DNA of 64,000 nucleotides from Pedobacter cryoconitis (GCF_014200605.1 NZ_JACHCE010000008.1:1-64000); one strand, 5' to 3'; positions 1-9,119 are shown, numbered from the stretch's first letter. The notes: a model not told the origin generated them from the letters alone. Made by a program: numbers and translations.

Positions 1-462
1 CCTACGGAGCTGACTCCATGCTGAGAGATGAAAAATAATATATAAATTTGAATTCTCGCCTCCTAAACCGGTTCGAAAAAAGGGAGGGTTACAGTCTGAA
101 TGGTTTTTACGAAAATCAAGATAAACGAATTCCTTAAGGGCATCAGGCATCAGAATATCATCCAATAGTATTGGAATTATGGTTATATCACGTTTTTTTG
201 CTTCAGAAACAAAGGCTTTGTTATAGTCAAATGTAAAAGGACCATCAGCGAACATTTTAGTTGTCAAACAAATTATTAAATAGTCGCTAGCATTTAATTC
301 ATAGGATATTATCTTATGCCAATTTGTGCCAGGGGCAATTAGCGAATCACTCAGAACTGAAAAGCCATTCTCGATGAGTCCATTTTTCAAGAAGTCTATT
401 TTTTTCCTGTCATTAGCAGCATAGGACAGAAAAACCTTACTTTTATTTTCTTTTTCAACCAT
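1..462 (-). CDS. TIR-domain protein, 3' end beyond window edge
   Basis: The frame opens with ATG at 462 and stays open to base 1 (154 codons, no stop), so only the N-terminal part is visible. Residues about 8-110 read as a TIR domain: an early FLSYAANDR strand/loop, then a GFSVLSDS strand, an ELNASDYLIICLT strand and a DITIIPILLDD strand. TIR domains in bacterial defence proteins usually cleave NAD+ or make cyclic-ADPR-type signals. The position that normally carries the catalytic Glu (after an SPW-like motif) seems to read GPFTFDY, so activity is uncertain. The gene is divergent from the CHAT/Hsp90 operon across about 318 bp. The effector or sensor domain that should follow the TIR domain is outside the window. 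The TIR call is fairly sure; the role is inferred from the setting. Confidence 0.72.
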   Translation of the reverse strand, partial: MVEKENKSKVFLSYAANDRKKIDFLKNGLIENGFSVLSDSLIAPGTNWHKIISYELNASDYLIICLTTKMFADGPFTFDYNKAFVSEAKKRDITIIPILLDDILMPDALKEFVYLDFRKNHSDCNPPFFRTGLGGENSNLYIIFHLSAWSQLRR

Positions 463-780
463 TACATTAAATGAAAACCTAAGTTAGCCTTTATTCTGTA
501 TTCAAGTATATGTTCGATTTAATTCGTTACAAGAATTCATGATGGTGATAGGTTAACTTGTAAATAGTACAGACCAACCATTAATTATGAAAAATAAGCT
601 GCCGCCGTTATAGGAACTCTAAAGGTTAATGGTGATATCTTTTAGTGATATTTCTAGATCATCTTTCTCGGTAGTTGTGAACGTCTCTATTGAACTGTGA
701 TAAGTAATTGTTGATTTTTTTAATATTTTGAAATATTTAAGATAAAATGGATAATTTGGTAGCAAATTAATAATCTCACG
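463..780. promoter_or_regulatory. Divergent intergenic region between TIR gene and CHAT/Hsp90 operon
   Basis: No coding frame of note is seen here. The stretch is AT-rich and must hold the promoters of two divergent transcription units. TAATATTTTG at 721-730 resembles the Bacteroidetes -7 box (TAnnTTTG) about 50 bp before the operon start, though the spacing is off by one. A short inverted repeat AATTC/GAATT (521-525, 533-537) lies near the TIR gene. Neither is strong. Confidence 0.3.
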
Positions 781-1404
781 TTGGCTAAATTTGGTGTTTA
801 TATTATCGAATCGCTTCGAAGCGAAGAATTTGCCGACGGTGAAAACCTAGCATCGATATTAAAATTGGCAAATATAGAGCACCAATACCACTGGGCAGAT
901 TCGGTTAGTCATTTTTTCGAACTTATTGCCGATTTTAAAATATCACGGTTCAAATATTTGCATATTTCCTGTCATGCTGATGAAGAAGGCATACAGATCA
1001 ATGGCAATGATATATCCAATTCGGAATTTTCTGAAGCCCTTAATGGTACATTGCGAAATCGGAGGCTCTTCATGTCTGCATGCCGTGCGGCAAATGACGA
1101 TCTAGCTGCAAGAGTTATTACCGTTTGCGGTGCGTATTCGCTGATAGGTACGGGAATTGATCTGAGATTTGTCACTTCCGCGGTATTTTGGCCTGCATTT
1201 TATCATGTGATGAAAGAAATTGATGCTGGAGCGATGTCAAGAGCGGATCTGAAGGCCAAACTAAAACAGTGTGCCGTTCTTTTCGGCTTTCCAATTCGCT
1301 ATTACAGCTACCTCAAGGCAGACAGAAAGGGCAGTATTCGGAAACTAGAAATCACGGGCTTTGAAGATTCACCAAGGACTACAACAATCAACATAAAGAC
1401 ATAG
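781..1404 (+). CDS. CHAT/caspase-like cysteine protease
   Basis: A 207-residue protein with the layout of a CHAT (caspase HetF-associated) peptidase. A YLHISCHADEEGI strand/loop carries the likely catalytic His65, and RRLFMSACRAAND carries the likely catalytic Cys101. These are followed by a GAYSLIGTGI strand and a helix ending in FY, as in the fold. CHAT proteases are common executioners in bacterial conflict systems, activated by a partner sensor. The start is TTG at 781, because an in-frame stop lies at 760 and no ATG occurs before the conserved core. It is the first gene of a tight operon (34 bp to the next). There is no extra sensor domain, so activation probably comes from the Hsp90-like partner (inference). 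The fold is judged by eye only. Confidence 0.6.
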   Translation: MAKFGVYIIESLRSEEFADGENLASILKLANIEHQYHWADSVSHFFELIADFKISRFKYLHISCHADEEGIQINGNDISNSEFSEALNGTLRNRRLFMSACRAANDDLAARVITVCGAYSLIGTGIDLRFVTSAVFWPAFYHVMKEIDAGAMSRADLKAKLKQCAVLFGFPIRYYSYLKADRKGSIRKLEITGFEDSPRTTTINIKT

Positions 1405-1438
1405 TTTATCCGTTAAACCTATCCAAATGCGAAAATAG

Positions 1439-1963
1439 ATGAGAGAATTTTTATGCTTACCAGATGCAGCAATTTACCATATTACGACACTGGAAAATTA
1501 TGAATTGATAATCGATAGAGGACTTGAATCGGATACGCTTGGCAGAATATTTGTTTGCCGAAGTGGTGATCTTGGCATCCTATATAGTATAGCGATTTCC
1601 CAAGTCCTGACTAAAAAAAACTACAGTGGTTTCGCAATCTTGAAAATCCCCCTTGCATTAAATACCTTTGATGCAAGGGCATTCAGTCCAGATTTTCAAG
1701 CCAACGAAATAACGATGCCCTTTCAGAGCATTTTGCATCAGTGCCATATCGAAGCTAAATGCATTAAACTATTATCCGTCGTTGACGATCCAATCGACCA
1801 GGTTGGAAATATTGCGAATGCCAAAGAGGCTTCACTTGCAAACTCAATTGCCCTTAATGAAGCGCTAGAAATAACCTATGAAACTGACAAAGGGCTCCAA
1901 TACTGGGTTAAAGCCAAGCGGGAAAATGGTATTTGGAGCTTTGAAAGGACCTATACAAAATAA
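1439..1963 (+). CDS. Small operon protein, possibly ADP-ribosyltransferase-like
   Basis: A 174-residue protein that I cannot place firmly. The N-terminus (YHITTLENYELIIDRGL, then GRIFVCR at about residues 35-41) resembles the opening strand and helix of ADP-ribosyltransferase-fold proteins such as DarT or KptA, where a His on the first strand and a Gly-Leu after the first helix are typical. No full catalytic triad could be assigned. There is no signal peptide or membrane segment. It lies between the CHAT protease gene and the Hsp90-like gene, with gaps of 34 and 18 bp, so it is almost surely co-transcribed with them. It could be an effector, an adaptor or a substrate of the protease. Confidence 0.45.
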   Translation: MREFLCLPDAAIYHITTLENYELIIDRGLESDTLGRIFVCRSGDLGILYSIAISQVLTKKNYSGFAILKIPLALNTFDARAFSPDFQANEITMPFQSILHQCHIEAKCIKLLSVVDDPIDQVGNIANAKEASLANSIALNEALEITYETDKGLQYWVKAKRENGIWSFERTYTK

Positions 1964-1981
1964 TTTTAGATTATAAATCGA

Positions 1982-4900
1982 ATGTCCGAAGAATCTATAG
2001 CCAATCTAAATCCGGATAGCCTTGACCAAACTAAGGAGCGGGTAATGAGTGCAAACAATGCCAACGAAATTCATGAACACCTTAAACAACTTGGCAACGA
2101 TCCAAAACATCGCCAACGATGGATATGGGAATTGATGCAGAATGCCCAGGATGTTGCTATTGATGGAAAGGTCGATGTCAATATCGAATATAATGGAAGC
2201 GAACTCACCTTCAGCCATAATGGACATGATTTTACCGAAGAAGACATCACCCATTTGATCTATCATGGCTCCTCTAAACCAGGACTGGCAGGTAAGACAG
2301 GAAAGTTCGGTACTGGATTTATGACTACCCATCTGCTTTCGAAAAAGGTCAGGGTTATGGGCAGTCTGATCGATGGAAGATCCTTTGATTTTGAGCTTGA
2401 TCGGGAGGCCATCGATGGCAAGGACATGCTCAGAGTTTTGGATAAATCTTGGATAAGTTTTAAGAAGTCCATATCAGAAGATGTATGTACCAAAAAAACC
2501 TCATTCACCTATATTTCCGACAGCAACAATGACATCCAAGTTACGGTAGACGCCGTGCTGGGCTCGCTTGATTCACTGATGCCAGCGGTAATGGCATTTT
2601 CATGCATCATCAGGAATGTCTGGATAAAAAATCGTGATGAGGTAAGCTCATTTAGTATTATTCAACAAGACAATCCAGACGAAATTCATATCTATAGGTC
2701 TTCCACAGATGATGAGACCATTTTTAAAACCAAATTACTGGGAGATGGGCTTGGTACGGTGGCTGTTCCGATGGATAGCCAGTATCGTATTATGGCTATT
2801 CAGGCAAATCTGCCCCGTCTCTTCATCACTTTTCCGCTAGTAGGAACCGACAAGGCCTTTCCATTGCCATTCTTGATTCACAGTCAAGGTTTCGAACCGA
2901 ACAAAGAGCGCGAAAAGATATGGATAGAGGCAGATACGGCCGAAGCAAAGGCGAACAAAAGTATTTTGGAGGCGGCCTTTAGTGCATACTATGAAATATG
3001 CAGGCTGATTTCATCTTCTACAGAGTATATGGATATTCACCTTCTCGCCGGACTTGGTGGAATGCCATCTACTGAGTGGCTAGACAGAGATTGGTATGCC
3101 CAGAAAATGGTTCAGCTTTTCGAAAAAATGGACAGCTTGCCTCTGGTTGCCAGTGAAGGGGGCACATTGATTTCGCTCGACGCCGCGACTGTACCATATT
3201 CTGATCCACCTGTTTATGAACAACTTTGGACAGCTTGGAACCAGTATCAAGATGTAAAGGTACCACAGCTTAGACAGGCGATATACTGGAAAAACCTGCT
3301 AGACGACCGGATAACATTTTCCAAATTGGACCAACATCCCTCTGCCAAAACACTGAAGGATTTATGCGAGAGAATTGATGCTACCGAAGGAAAGAAATTA
3401 GATCATATTCGGGTTAAAGAAGGCACAGCGGAAGAGTTTCTCATCTATCTTATCAAGGTGATAGAGAATTCTAACAATCAGGATCTCTGGACTGAGTTTA
3501 CCGTCCTTGCCAATCAGAGCGGAGAGCTTCGAAAGTCTGGGAATCTACAACGTGAGGAAACCTCAGAGAAACAGATTGAAGACAGGTTAAAGGATATTTC
3601 ATCTGGCTTGGACTTCAATGTCAGGGACATGCTGATCAATCCCTTGCTTGTTATCAAATCAAAGGATCATCAGTTGCAGGAATACAAGAAATCAACCCTT
3701 GTTAATGCACTTGTGGATAAGGTGAAAACTACAGTTATAGCAGAAAAAACAGAGATTTTCCAGAACAACACGGCACAATTTCTATTTTGGCTGATCGAAG
3801 ATGGACAGGGGAGCGCTCTTCCTGGATATCCAATCCTGATGCGTAGTAAGAAGTGGGAAAAAATTGCTTCTGGTGCTGATCTGTTTCTTGGCCCTGTGTC
3901 CATCTGGCAGCAAGGTTTTCAGGATTACGCTGAGCTGTTCAACGATGAATTCATACTTGATGATAGCTACTTGTTTATGTTTTTGGAGGAAAATTCAACC
4001 AACAGGACGAGTACCTGGCTACTACCCGGACCGCTTTATTCAGAGACTGCTACGATTAAACCTGAAAATATTCGCTACCTGGTTACCAAGCGTGAGGATA
4101 GGGACAAGCTATCGTCCAGCAAATCTGGGGAATGGGCAATGGTTGATACAATAGAACTTAGCCAGATTGCCTATTTCAGCCGTCCTGCGGACAAGGGCGT
4201 CATCGATCGGGTCCGTGGTTCAATCCGAAGAACGAAGCTGTTACTAGAAATGATTACCCAGGTGCTACTGAGAGAAGACCAGTATGGCACTACGCGAAAA
4301 GAAGTCACCGTAGAATCGGATGGACAGAAAGTTCAAGTTAGTATATTTCCGAGCATTTGGATGCGAGACATTAAAGCAAGGGATTGGATAAAAAGCAATG
4401 TCTCCAATACCTCGGACAAACCGTCGGTAGAATCGCTTCTCCCTTACTTTACCTCTTCGGAAGAAAGTCGGGTGCTGTACAGTTCGCTACAGAAGCCGGA
4501 AGTAGTTCGTTGGCTTCACTTCTTAGATATTGGCGTGGGTGACCTTTTGCGAAATATTCGATCAGGCGACGATGAAGACGAGCGGATGGATTGGGACCAG
4601 TCTTATGTGTCAATTTTAATGAATAAGGAACTGACGCCGGAAAAGGTAACTGGAATACTTGGGGATAGTGAGCTATTAGCAGCCTATGACATCAAAAAGC
4701 AAGAAGAGGAAACCAGAAAGAAAAACAAGGAAATTGGCGCACTAGTAGAAGCAGCATTCTTCGAAGCAGTGAGCCAGCTACCGGGATATAGGATCAAACG
4801 TGTGCCAATTGGAAGCGATTATGTTGTGGATTCAGATGACGACCATTATCTTTTACTTGAGCGTGAAGATAAGCGGAAACTTACCATTGAAATAAAATCT

Positions 4901-5269
4901 TCAAGATCTGTACAAGTAAAAATGACAGGAAAACAGGGTGATACGGCACAAGAGCTTCGAGATAACTATATCTTGTGCGTGGTACCACTCGATGATTCAC
5001 CTATAGACATTTCCCTAATCCATAGAAATGCCTTATTTGTAACCGATATCGCATCATTGCTAGACAAAAAAGTGGAAAGGGTAAGGCAAATCAAATACCT
5101 GCAAGACATGCGTGAGGAGTTCGATGAAGAAAACCAGATCTGGACAGATCTGAGCGGTCTGGATGTTCGTTATGTAATAGGGAAAGCCTTGTGGTCTAGG
5201 GATAGAGATGCAGTGTTCGGTTTTTCCAGTTTTGTCGACAGGAATATTAATCAGGATAAATTATTGTAG
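1982..5269 (+). CDS. Hsp90/sacsin-like ATPase with C-terminal DUF3883-type nuclease-like domain
   Basis: A 1095-residue protein. The N-terminus is a GHKL (Hsp90-type) ATPase: WELMQNAQDV with E50, N54 and D57 (N-box), HNGHDF at 79-84 (G1-type loop) and KTGKFGTGF at 105-113 (lid glycine box). This arrangement is that of sacsin and the plant NO VEIN proteins. The long middle has no recognised motif. Near residues 935-1030 a D-x(n)-LTIEIKSS pattern fits the DUF3883/NOV C-terminal domain, which has a nuclease-like fold and often ends restriction-like proteins. It is the last gene of a three-gene operon with the CHAT protease. A reasonable model is that the ATPase senses invasion and gates the protease; this is inference. 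The domain calls are strong, the system-level role is not. Confidence 0.72.
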   Translation: MSEESIANLNPDSLDQTKERVMSANNANEIHEHLKQLGNDPKHRQRWIWELMQNAQDVAIDGKVDVNIEYNGSELTFSHNGHDFTEEDITHLIYHGSSKPGLAGKTGKFGTGFMTTHLLSKKVRVMGSLIDGRSFDFELDREAIDGKDMLRVLDKSWISFKKSISEDVCTKKTSFTYISDSNNDIQVTVDAVLGSLDSLMPAVMAFSCIIRNVWIKNRDEVSSFSIIQQDNPDEIHIYRSSTDDETIFKTKLLGDGLGTVAVPMDSQYRIMAIQANLPRLFITFPLVGTDKAFPLPFLIHSQGFEPNKEREKIWIEADTAEAKANKSILEAAFSAYYEICRLISSSTEYMDIHLLAGLGGMPSTEWLDRDWYAQKMVQLFEKMDSLPLVASEGGTLISLDAATVPYSDPPVYEQLWTAWNQYQDVKVPQLRQAIYWKNLLDDRITFSKLDQHPSAKTLKDLCERIDATEGKKLDHIRVKEGTAEEFLIYLIKVIENSNNQDLWTEFTVLANQSGELRKSGNLQREETSEKQIEDRLKDISSGLDFNVRDMLINPLLVIKSKDHQLQEYKKSTLVNALVDKVKTTVIAEKTEIFQNNTAQFLFWLIEDGQGSALPGYPILMRSKKWEKIASGADLFLGPVSIWQQGFQDYAELFNDEFILDDSYLFMFLEENSTNRTSTWLLPGPLYSETATIKPENIRYLVTKREDRDKLSSSKSGEWAMVDTIELSQIAYFSRPADKGVIDRVRGSIRRTKLLLEMITQVLLREDQYGTTRKEVTVESDGQKVQVSIFPSIWMRDIKARDWIKSNVSNTSDKPSVESLLPYFTSSEESRVLYSSLQKPEVVRWLHFLDIGVGDLLRNIRSGDDEDERMDWDQSYVSILMNKELTPEKVTGILGDSELLAAYDIKKQEEETRKKNKEIGALVEAAFFEAVSQLPGYRIKRVPIGSDYVVDSDDDHYLLLEREDKRKLTIEIKSSRSVQVKMTGKQGDTAQELRDNYILCVVPLDDSPIDISLIHRNALFVTDIASLLDKKVERVRQIKYLQDMREEFDEENQIWTDLSGLDVRYVIGKALWSRDRDAVFGFSSFVDRNINQDKLL

Positions 5270-5330
5270 ACTAAATTTCCAGGTAATTATAGTACGACTC
5301 TGAAATCAATTATCCGTATTTTTCTAACAA

Positions 5331-5429
5331 GTATGGCAAAACGTAAATTAAAGCTCTCAAAATATATTAATAGGTACTACCCATGTAGTACCCAACTCCT
5401 ATAATATATCCTTCCCAATTTTGCCATAC
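5331..5429. promoter_or_regulatory. Nested inverted repeats before HTH gene (operator or recombination site)
   Basis: An 11-bp perfect inverted repeat, GTATGGCAAAA at 5331-5341 and TTTTGCCATAC at 5419-5429, encloses a second perfect one, GGTACTAC at 5373-5380 and GTAGTACC at 5385-5392 with a 4-nt loop. The set ends 19 bp before the ATG of the HTH gene. Such nested symmetry suits an operator for that HTH protein, or accessory sites for excision. It does not look like a terminator, as there is no T-run. Confidence 0.5.
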
Positions 5430-5447
5430 TATTTTAATATTCAAATT

Positions 5448-5738
5448 ATGGCAAATATCGAATTTCTAACCAAAGAGGATCTTAATCAGTTTAAACATGA
5501 ACTTTTTTCGGAACTGAGGCGACCAGGGCAAAGGTTGCATAAAATCAGCGAACAGAAAGAGTGGCTGAAAAGCTATGACGTTCGTAAGTTATTGAGCATA
5601 TCTCCTGGTACTTTGCAAGGGCTCCGAGATACTGGCAAACTCAAATTTAACAAAGTTGGTGGGTTGATTTTCTACAAGTATGACGATGTGATTGCACTCG
5701 TAGAAGGAAATAATATAACTTCGAAATCCCGAAATTAA
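5448..5738 (+). CDS. Helix-turn-helix DNA-binding protein (excisionase/MerR-like)
   Basis: The protein is about 96 residues from ATG 5448; an upstream in-frame ATG at 5421 lies inside an inverted repeat and is less likely. An N-terminal helix precedes a winged HTH core: WLKSYDVRKLLSISPGTLQGLRDTGKLKFNKVGGLIFYKYDDVIAL. This pattern (binding helix, then a wing ending in FYKYDDV) is that of the HTH_17/excisionase-like proteins that accompany Bacteroidetes mobile elements. It likely regulates mobilization or excision of the island. It lies just before the oriT-like hairpins and the mob genes. Confidence 0.7.
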   Translation: MANIEFLTKEDLNQFKHELFSELRRPGQRLHKISEQKEWLKSYDVRKLLSISPGTLQGLRDTGKLKFNKVGGLIFYKYDDVIALVEGNNITSKSRN

Positions 5739-5849
5739 AATCAATTAATTCACAATGAAGATAAGTCTCATTCTCACGGGAATTAACAAAGAACCGAAGT
5801 ATAATATTTTACAGTTTTAATGTCCAAAACCAATGTTCTATGGGCTAAG

Positions 5850-5925
5850 TGCAAACACCCGTGTGTTTAGCAAAGATGTATTTTCGTATACGAAAATCTC
5901 TTTGCTGTCCTATAAAGGACAGAGG
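5850..5925. other. Candidate origin of transfer (oriT): three consecutive hairpins before mobA
   Basis: Three inverted repeats lie within 76 bp. AAACAC/GTGTTT are at 5853-5858 and 5863-5868. AGCAAAGA/TCTTTGCT at 5869-5876 and 5899-5906 flank a perfect 16-bp palindrome, TTTTCGTATACGAAAA, at 5881-5896. CTGTCCT/AGGACAG are at 5905-5911 and 5916-5922. No T-run follows and the mobA gene begins 45 bp downstream. Relaxases of this class recognise hairpins next to the nick site, and oriT usually lies beside the mob genes, so this is the best oriT candidate in the window. The nick site itself cannot be named. Confidence 0.55.
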
Positions 5926-5969
5926 CTCACTCGAAACTCGTGATCCTGAAGTCAATAATAAGTGTATTT

Positions 5970-6377
5970 ATGGCAAGGAGAAAAGCAAAAGATCAAGATA
6001 AGATTTTAAGCCATCCTATTATTATCCGATTAACTGAACAGCAGTATAAAAAGGTTGCTGATCTGTGGCTTAATAGCGATTGCAGGTCCATTGGTGAAGT
6101 GGTTAGAAAGATCATCGCTAACCGTCCTATAAAACTTTTGCATAAAGATATTTCTATGAATGCGCCGATGGAAGAAATGGCGCTTATAAGGAAAGAGATT
6201 AAAAGGATTGGTGTAAATATTAATCAACAAACTCATAGTTTCCATATCAGCCAAAATCCAATTGAGCGATCTTTTCATTCGAGTAAGACCGCAGAAACCT
6301 ATAAAGCAATCGAACCTAAGATCGAAAGACTTATGGAACTGATCTCTAAACTAGCTGAAAAATGGTTGCAAAAATAA
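5970..6377 (+). CDS. mobA: Mobilization accessory protein (relaxosome, MobA/MobC-type)
   Basis: The protein is about 135 residues from ATG 5970; an upstream GTG at 5940 would add ten residues. It is basic at the N-terminus (MARRKAKDQDK), then IIIRLTEQQYKKVADLW and SIGEVVRKIIANRPI, a ribbon-helix-helix-type DNA-binding segment. It continues with EEMALIRKEIKRIGVNINQQTHSFH, the signature region of relaxosome accessory proteins. It helps the relaxase bind and open oriT. The gene overlaps the relaxase gene by 16 bp, so translation is coupled. The symbol follows Bacteroides mobA-mobB-mobC usage; the Pfam family name is MobC. Confidence 0.75.
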   Translation: MARRKAKDQDKILSHPIIIRLTEQQYKKVADLWLNSDCRSIGEVVRKIIANRPIKLLHKDISMNAPMEEMALIRKEIKRIGVNINQQTHSFHISQNPIERSFHSSKTAETYKAIEPKIERLMELISKLAEKWLQK

Positions 6378-7624
6378 AAATCGGAAAAAGCATAAGGGGG
6401 ATTCTACATTATAACGAGCACAAAGTTATGGGAGGTGATGCCAGGCTAATTTTAGCAAGCGGTTTTGCTGGAGAAGTAGAAAACATGGATTTTGAGCACA
6501 AGTTGAAAAGATTTGAACATTTAACAGCACTTAAATCGAGTGTTAAGACAAATGCACTGCATATCTCACTTAATTTCCATTCAAGCGAAAATATTAATGA
6601 TACCAAAATGCAGGATATTGCAATTGCTTACATGGACTCGATTGGCTTTGGTGACCAGCCTTTTCTAGTATATAGGCATAATGATGCTGCCCATCATCAT
6701 ATTCATATAGCAACTACAACCATTCAACGCAATGGCAAACCGATTAAAACCCACAATATAGGTAGACTGGTTTCGGAGCCAGCAAGAAAGAAAATAGAGA
6801 GAGATTTTAATCTAGTTATTGCAGAAAGCAGAAAATATAGTCTTGAGCCAGGCATTAAACCTATCGATCAAACTATCATTACCTATGGCCGTTTACCAAC
6901 AAAGACATCTATAAATAATGTTCTCAGTGCAGTTATAGGCTCATACAAATATACCTCACTTGCCGAATTGAATGCAGTACTGAAATTATTTAATGTTGTC
7001 GCAGATAGAGGGAATGAAGAAACTGAGATGTATAAAAAGAAGGGACTAATATATTCTATTATCGATCAGCATGGAGAAAAAATTGGTGTACCGATTAAAT
7101 CAAGTTCTTTTTATAGTAAACCAACATTACAAAATCTGGAAAAGAGATATGATAAAAATTCTGAATTGCGCAAGCCAGCTAAACATGATTTAATAAAAAG
7201 GATTAACAAAGTCCTTAATTCTTACCAAAGCATAACAAAGAATACACTTGTTTCAGAACTGAAGAAAGAAGGTATTAGCCTTATATTAAGAATGAATGAG
7301 CAAGGACGTATTTACGGGACAACTTTTGTAGATCATATTAATAAAGCTGTTTTTAATGGAAGTGATTTAGGTAAGCTATACAGTGCTAATGCACTTTCAT
7401 TGATGATTGGCTCTTTTGACACCAATAAAACATATCTGAAGCCTCTTAAGCGGCCTGATAGTTATCTAAAAAGCAGTAAAGACTCTTCATTACAGTCAAA
7501 TCTAACTTCAATTCAGACATCTTCATTATCTCTCGGTGACATTTTTGGTAAACCAGAGATAGATTATGGCCCAATGCCAAAGAAGAAGAAAAAGAAAAAA
7601 AGAAATCAAGGAATAACCCTTTAA
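6362..7624 (+). CDS. mobB: Relaxase/mobilization nuclease (MobB-type)
   Basis: A 420-residue relaxase. The N-terminal VAKIKIGKSIRGILHYNEHKV and TNALHISLNFH strands are followed by the three-histidine metal site YRHNDAAHHHIHIATTTI at about residues 103-120, the hallmark of Pfam Relaxase domains. The likely nicking tyrosine is an early one, such as Y19, but I cannot be sure. It cuts one strand at oriT and pilots it into the recipient cell. The C-terminus ends in a run of lysines. It looks full length and intact, so mobilization by a helper conjugative element remains possible. It lies between mobA (16 bp overlap) and the coupling-protein gene (10 bp gap). Confidence 0.85.
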   Translation: MVAKIKIGKSIRGILHYNEHKVMGGDARLILASGFAGEVENMDFEHKLKRFEHLTALKSSVKTNALHISLNFHSSENINDTKMQDIAIAYMDSIGFGDQPFLVYRHNDAAHHHIHIATTTIQRNGKPIKTHNIGRLVSEPARKKIERDFNLVIAESRKYSLEPGIKPIDQTIITYGRLPTKTSINNVLSAVIGSYKYTSLAELNAVLKLFNVVADRGNEETEMYKKKGLIYSIIDQHGEKIGVPIKSSSFYSKPTLQNLEKRYDKNSELRKPAKHDLIKRINKVLNSYQSITKNTLVSELKKEGISLILRMNEQGRIYGTTFVDHINKAVFNGSDLGKLYSANALSLMIGSFDTNKTYLKPLKRPDSYLKSSKDSSLQSNLTSIQTSSLSLGDIFGKPEIDYGPMPKKKKKKKRNQGITL

Positions 7625-7634
7625 AACTATTCAT

Positions 7635-9041
7635 ATGAATACAGGTGAAGATACACAGGGCTTGCGTAAAATCATTGATTTTACGAGACTAATTAGTATA
7701 ACAATTCTTACCATCCATTTCTATATCTGCTGTTATACAGTGTTTAAAGAATTGGGATGGACTGCAGAAATTACTGACAGAATTATATATAATATATCTA
7801 AAACAGGTTTATTTGGTAATTTCTTAAATCCCAAACTCGTAGCTTTATTGTTCTTAGTTATTTCGCTTTTTGGAGTAAAAGGGAAAAAAAATGAAAAATT
7901 GAAACGGGGCTCGATAGTGTTTTATTTGGTGACTGGTTTACTCTTTTATTTTATCAGTATAGTTATATTGATATCACCATTTAGTTTATTTCTAGTAGCT
8001 GTTTTTTACATTGGGGGAACCTCTGTAGGTTATATGCTGATCCTAACTGGGGGAGGGCTAGTGTCAAGACTCATAAAAGATAAGCTTAATAAGGATACAT
8101 TCAACATTGAAAATGAAACCTTTCCTCAGGAGGAGCGTCTGCTCAAAAATGAATATTCGGTAAACTTACCAGCTAAGTACAGATTAAAGGATAAAATTAG
8201 AAATAGCTGGATTAATATAATCAATCCATTCAGGGGAATACTTATTGCGGGAACACCCGGAGCAGGAAAATCTTACTTTGTCATCAGACATATCATTGAG
8301 CAGCATATTAAAAAGGGATTTTCCATGTTTCTTTATGATTATAAATATGATGACCTTTATCGAATTGTATACAATATGCTTTTAGAATATTGGGGAAATT
8401 ACAAAGTGAAACCCACTTTTTGGGTTATCGACTTTGAAAATATCATGCATAGGTGTAATCCATTGCATCCTGAAAGCATGGAAGACATCACAGATGCTAC
8501 AGAATCTTCAAGAACCATAATGATGGGATTGAACAAAGACTGGTTGAAAAAAAGTGGTGATTTTTTTGTTGAATCACCAATTAATTTCCTCACTGCAGTG
8601 ATCTGGTATTTACGGAAATATCAAAATGGTAAGTTTTGCACGCTTCCACACGTAATTGAGCTAATGCAGGCAGACTATGATAAGTTATTTGCCGTATTGC
8701 AGGAGGAAGATGAGATCAAAGTTTTGATCAATCCATTTATTTCAGCTTTACAAAATAATGCAATGGCTCAATTGGAAGGACAGATTGCTTCGGCGAAAAT
8801 TGGTTTGGCAAGGTTATCCTCACCTCAGCTCTATTATGTGTTGAGTGGCAACGATTTCACGCTCGATATAAATAATCCTGAAGAACCAAAGATAGTATGT
8901 GTTGGTAATAACCCTCAAAAGCAACAAGTTTACGGTGCTGTGCTTTCTTTATATATTTCAAGGATGATCAAGTTGGTCAATCTGGATATACCAATTAAAA
9001 TGACCCCTGAAGACCTGTGCAAATTGACCCCTCAGAGTTAA
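7635..9041 (+). pseudogene. mobC: Type IV coupling protein (TraG/VirD4-like), 3' end cut off by IS21 element
   Basis: The 468-codon frame has two or more N-terminal membrane helices (about residues 12-35, 60-80, 95-145), then the Walker A motif GTPGAGKSYF at about residue 209. Bacteroidetes coupling proteins are usually 650 residues or more. Here the native frame ends at base 9000 (..LDIPIK), and the last 13 residues plus the stop come from the left end of the IS21 element. The lost part would hold the Walker B DEFPT-type motif, so the protein cannot be functional. Any remaining mobility must borrow a coupling protein from another element. It belongs to the mobA-mobB operon. Confidence 0.8.
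9001..9033 (+). repeat. IS21 left terminal repeats
   Basis: Two TGACCCC copies (9001-9007 and starting near 9025) with spacing of about 24 bp form the left transposase-binding repeats of the element. The outer copy gives the TG terminus. Confidence 0.75.
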
Positions 9042-9119
9042 CCTTAAAAAAAGGTAAAAGTTGTTGTACAGATTGGCTCTTTGAATAGACTACTTTATCC
9101 TGATTAACAACTATTGTTT

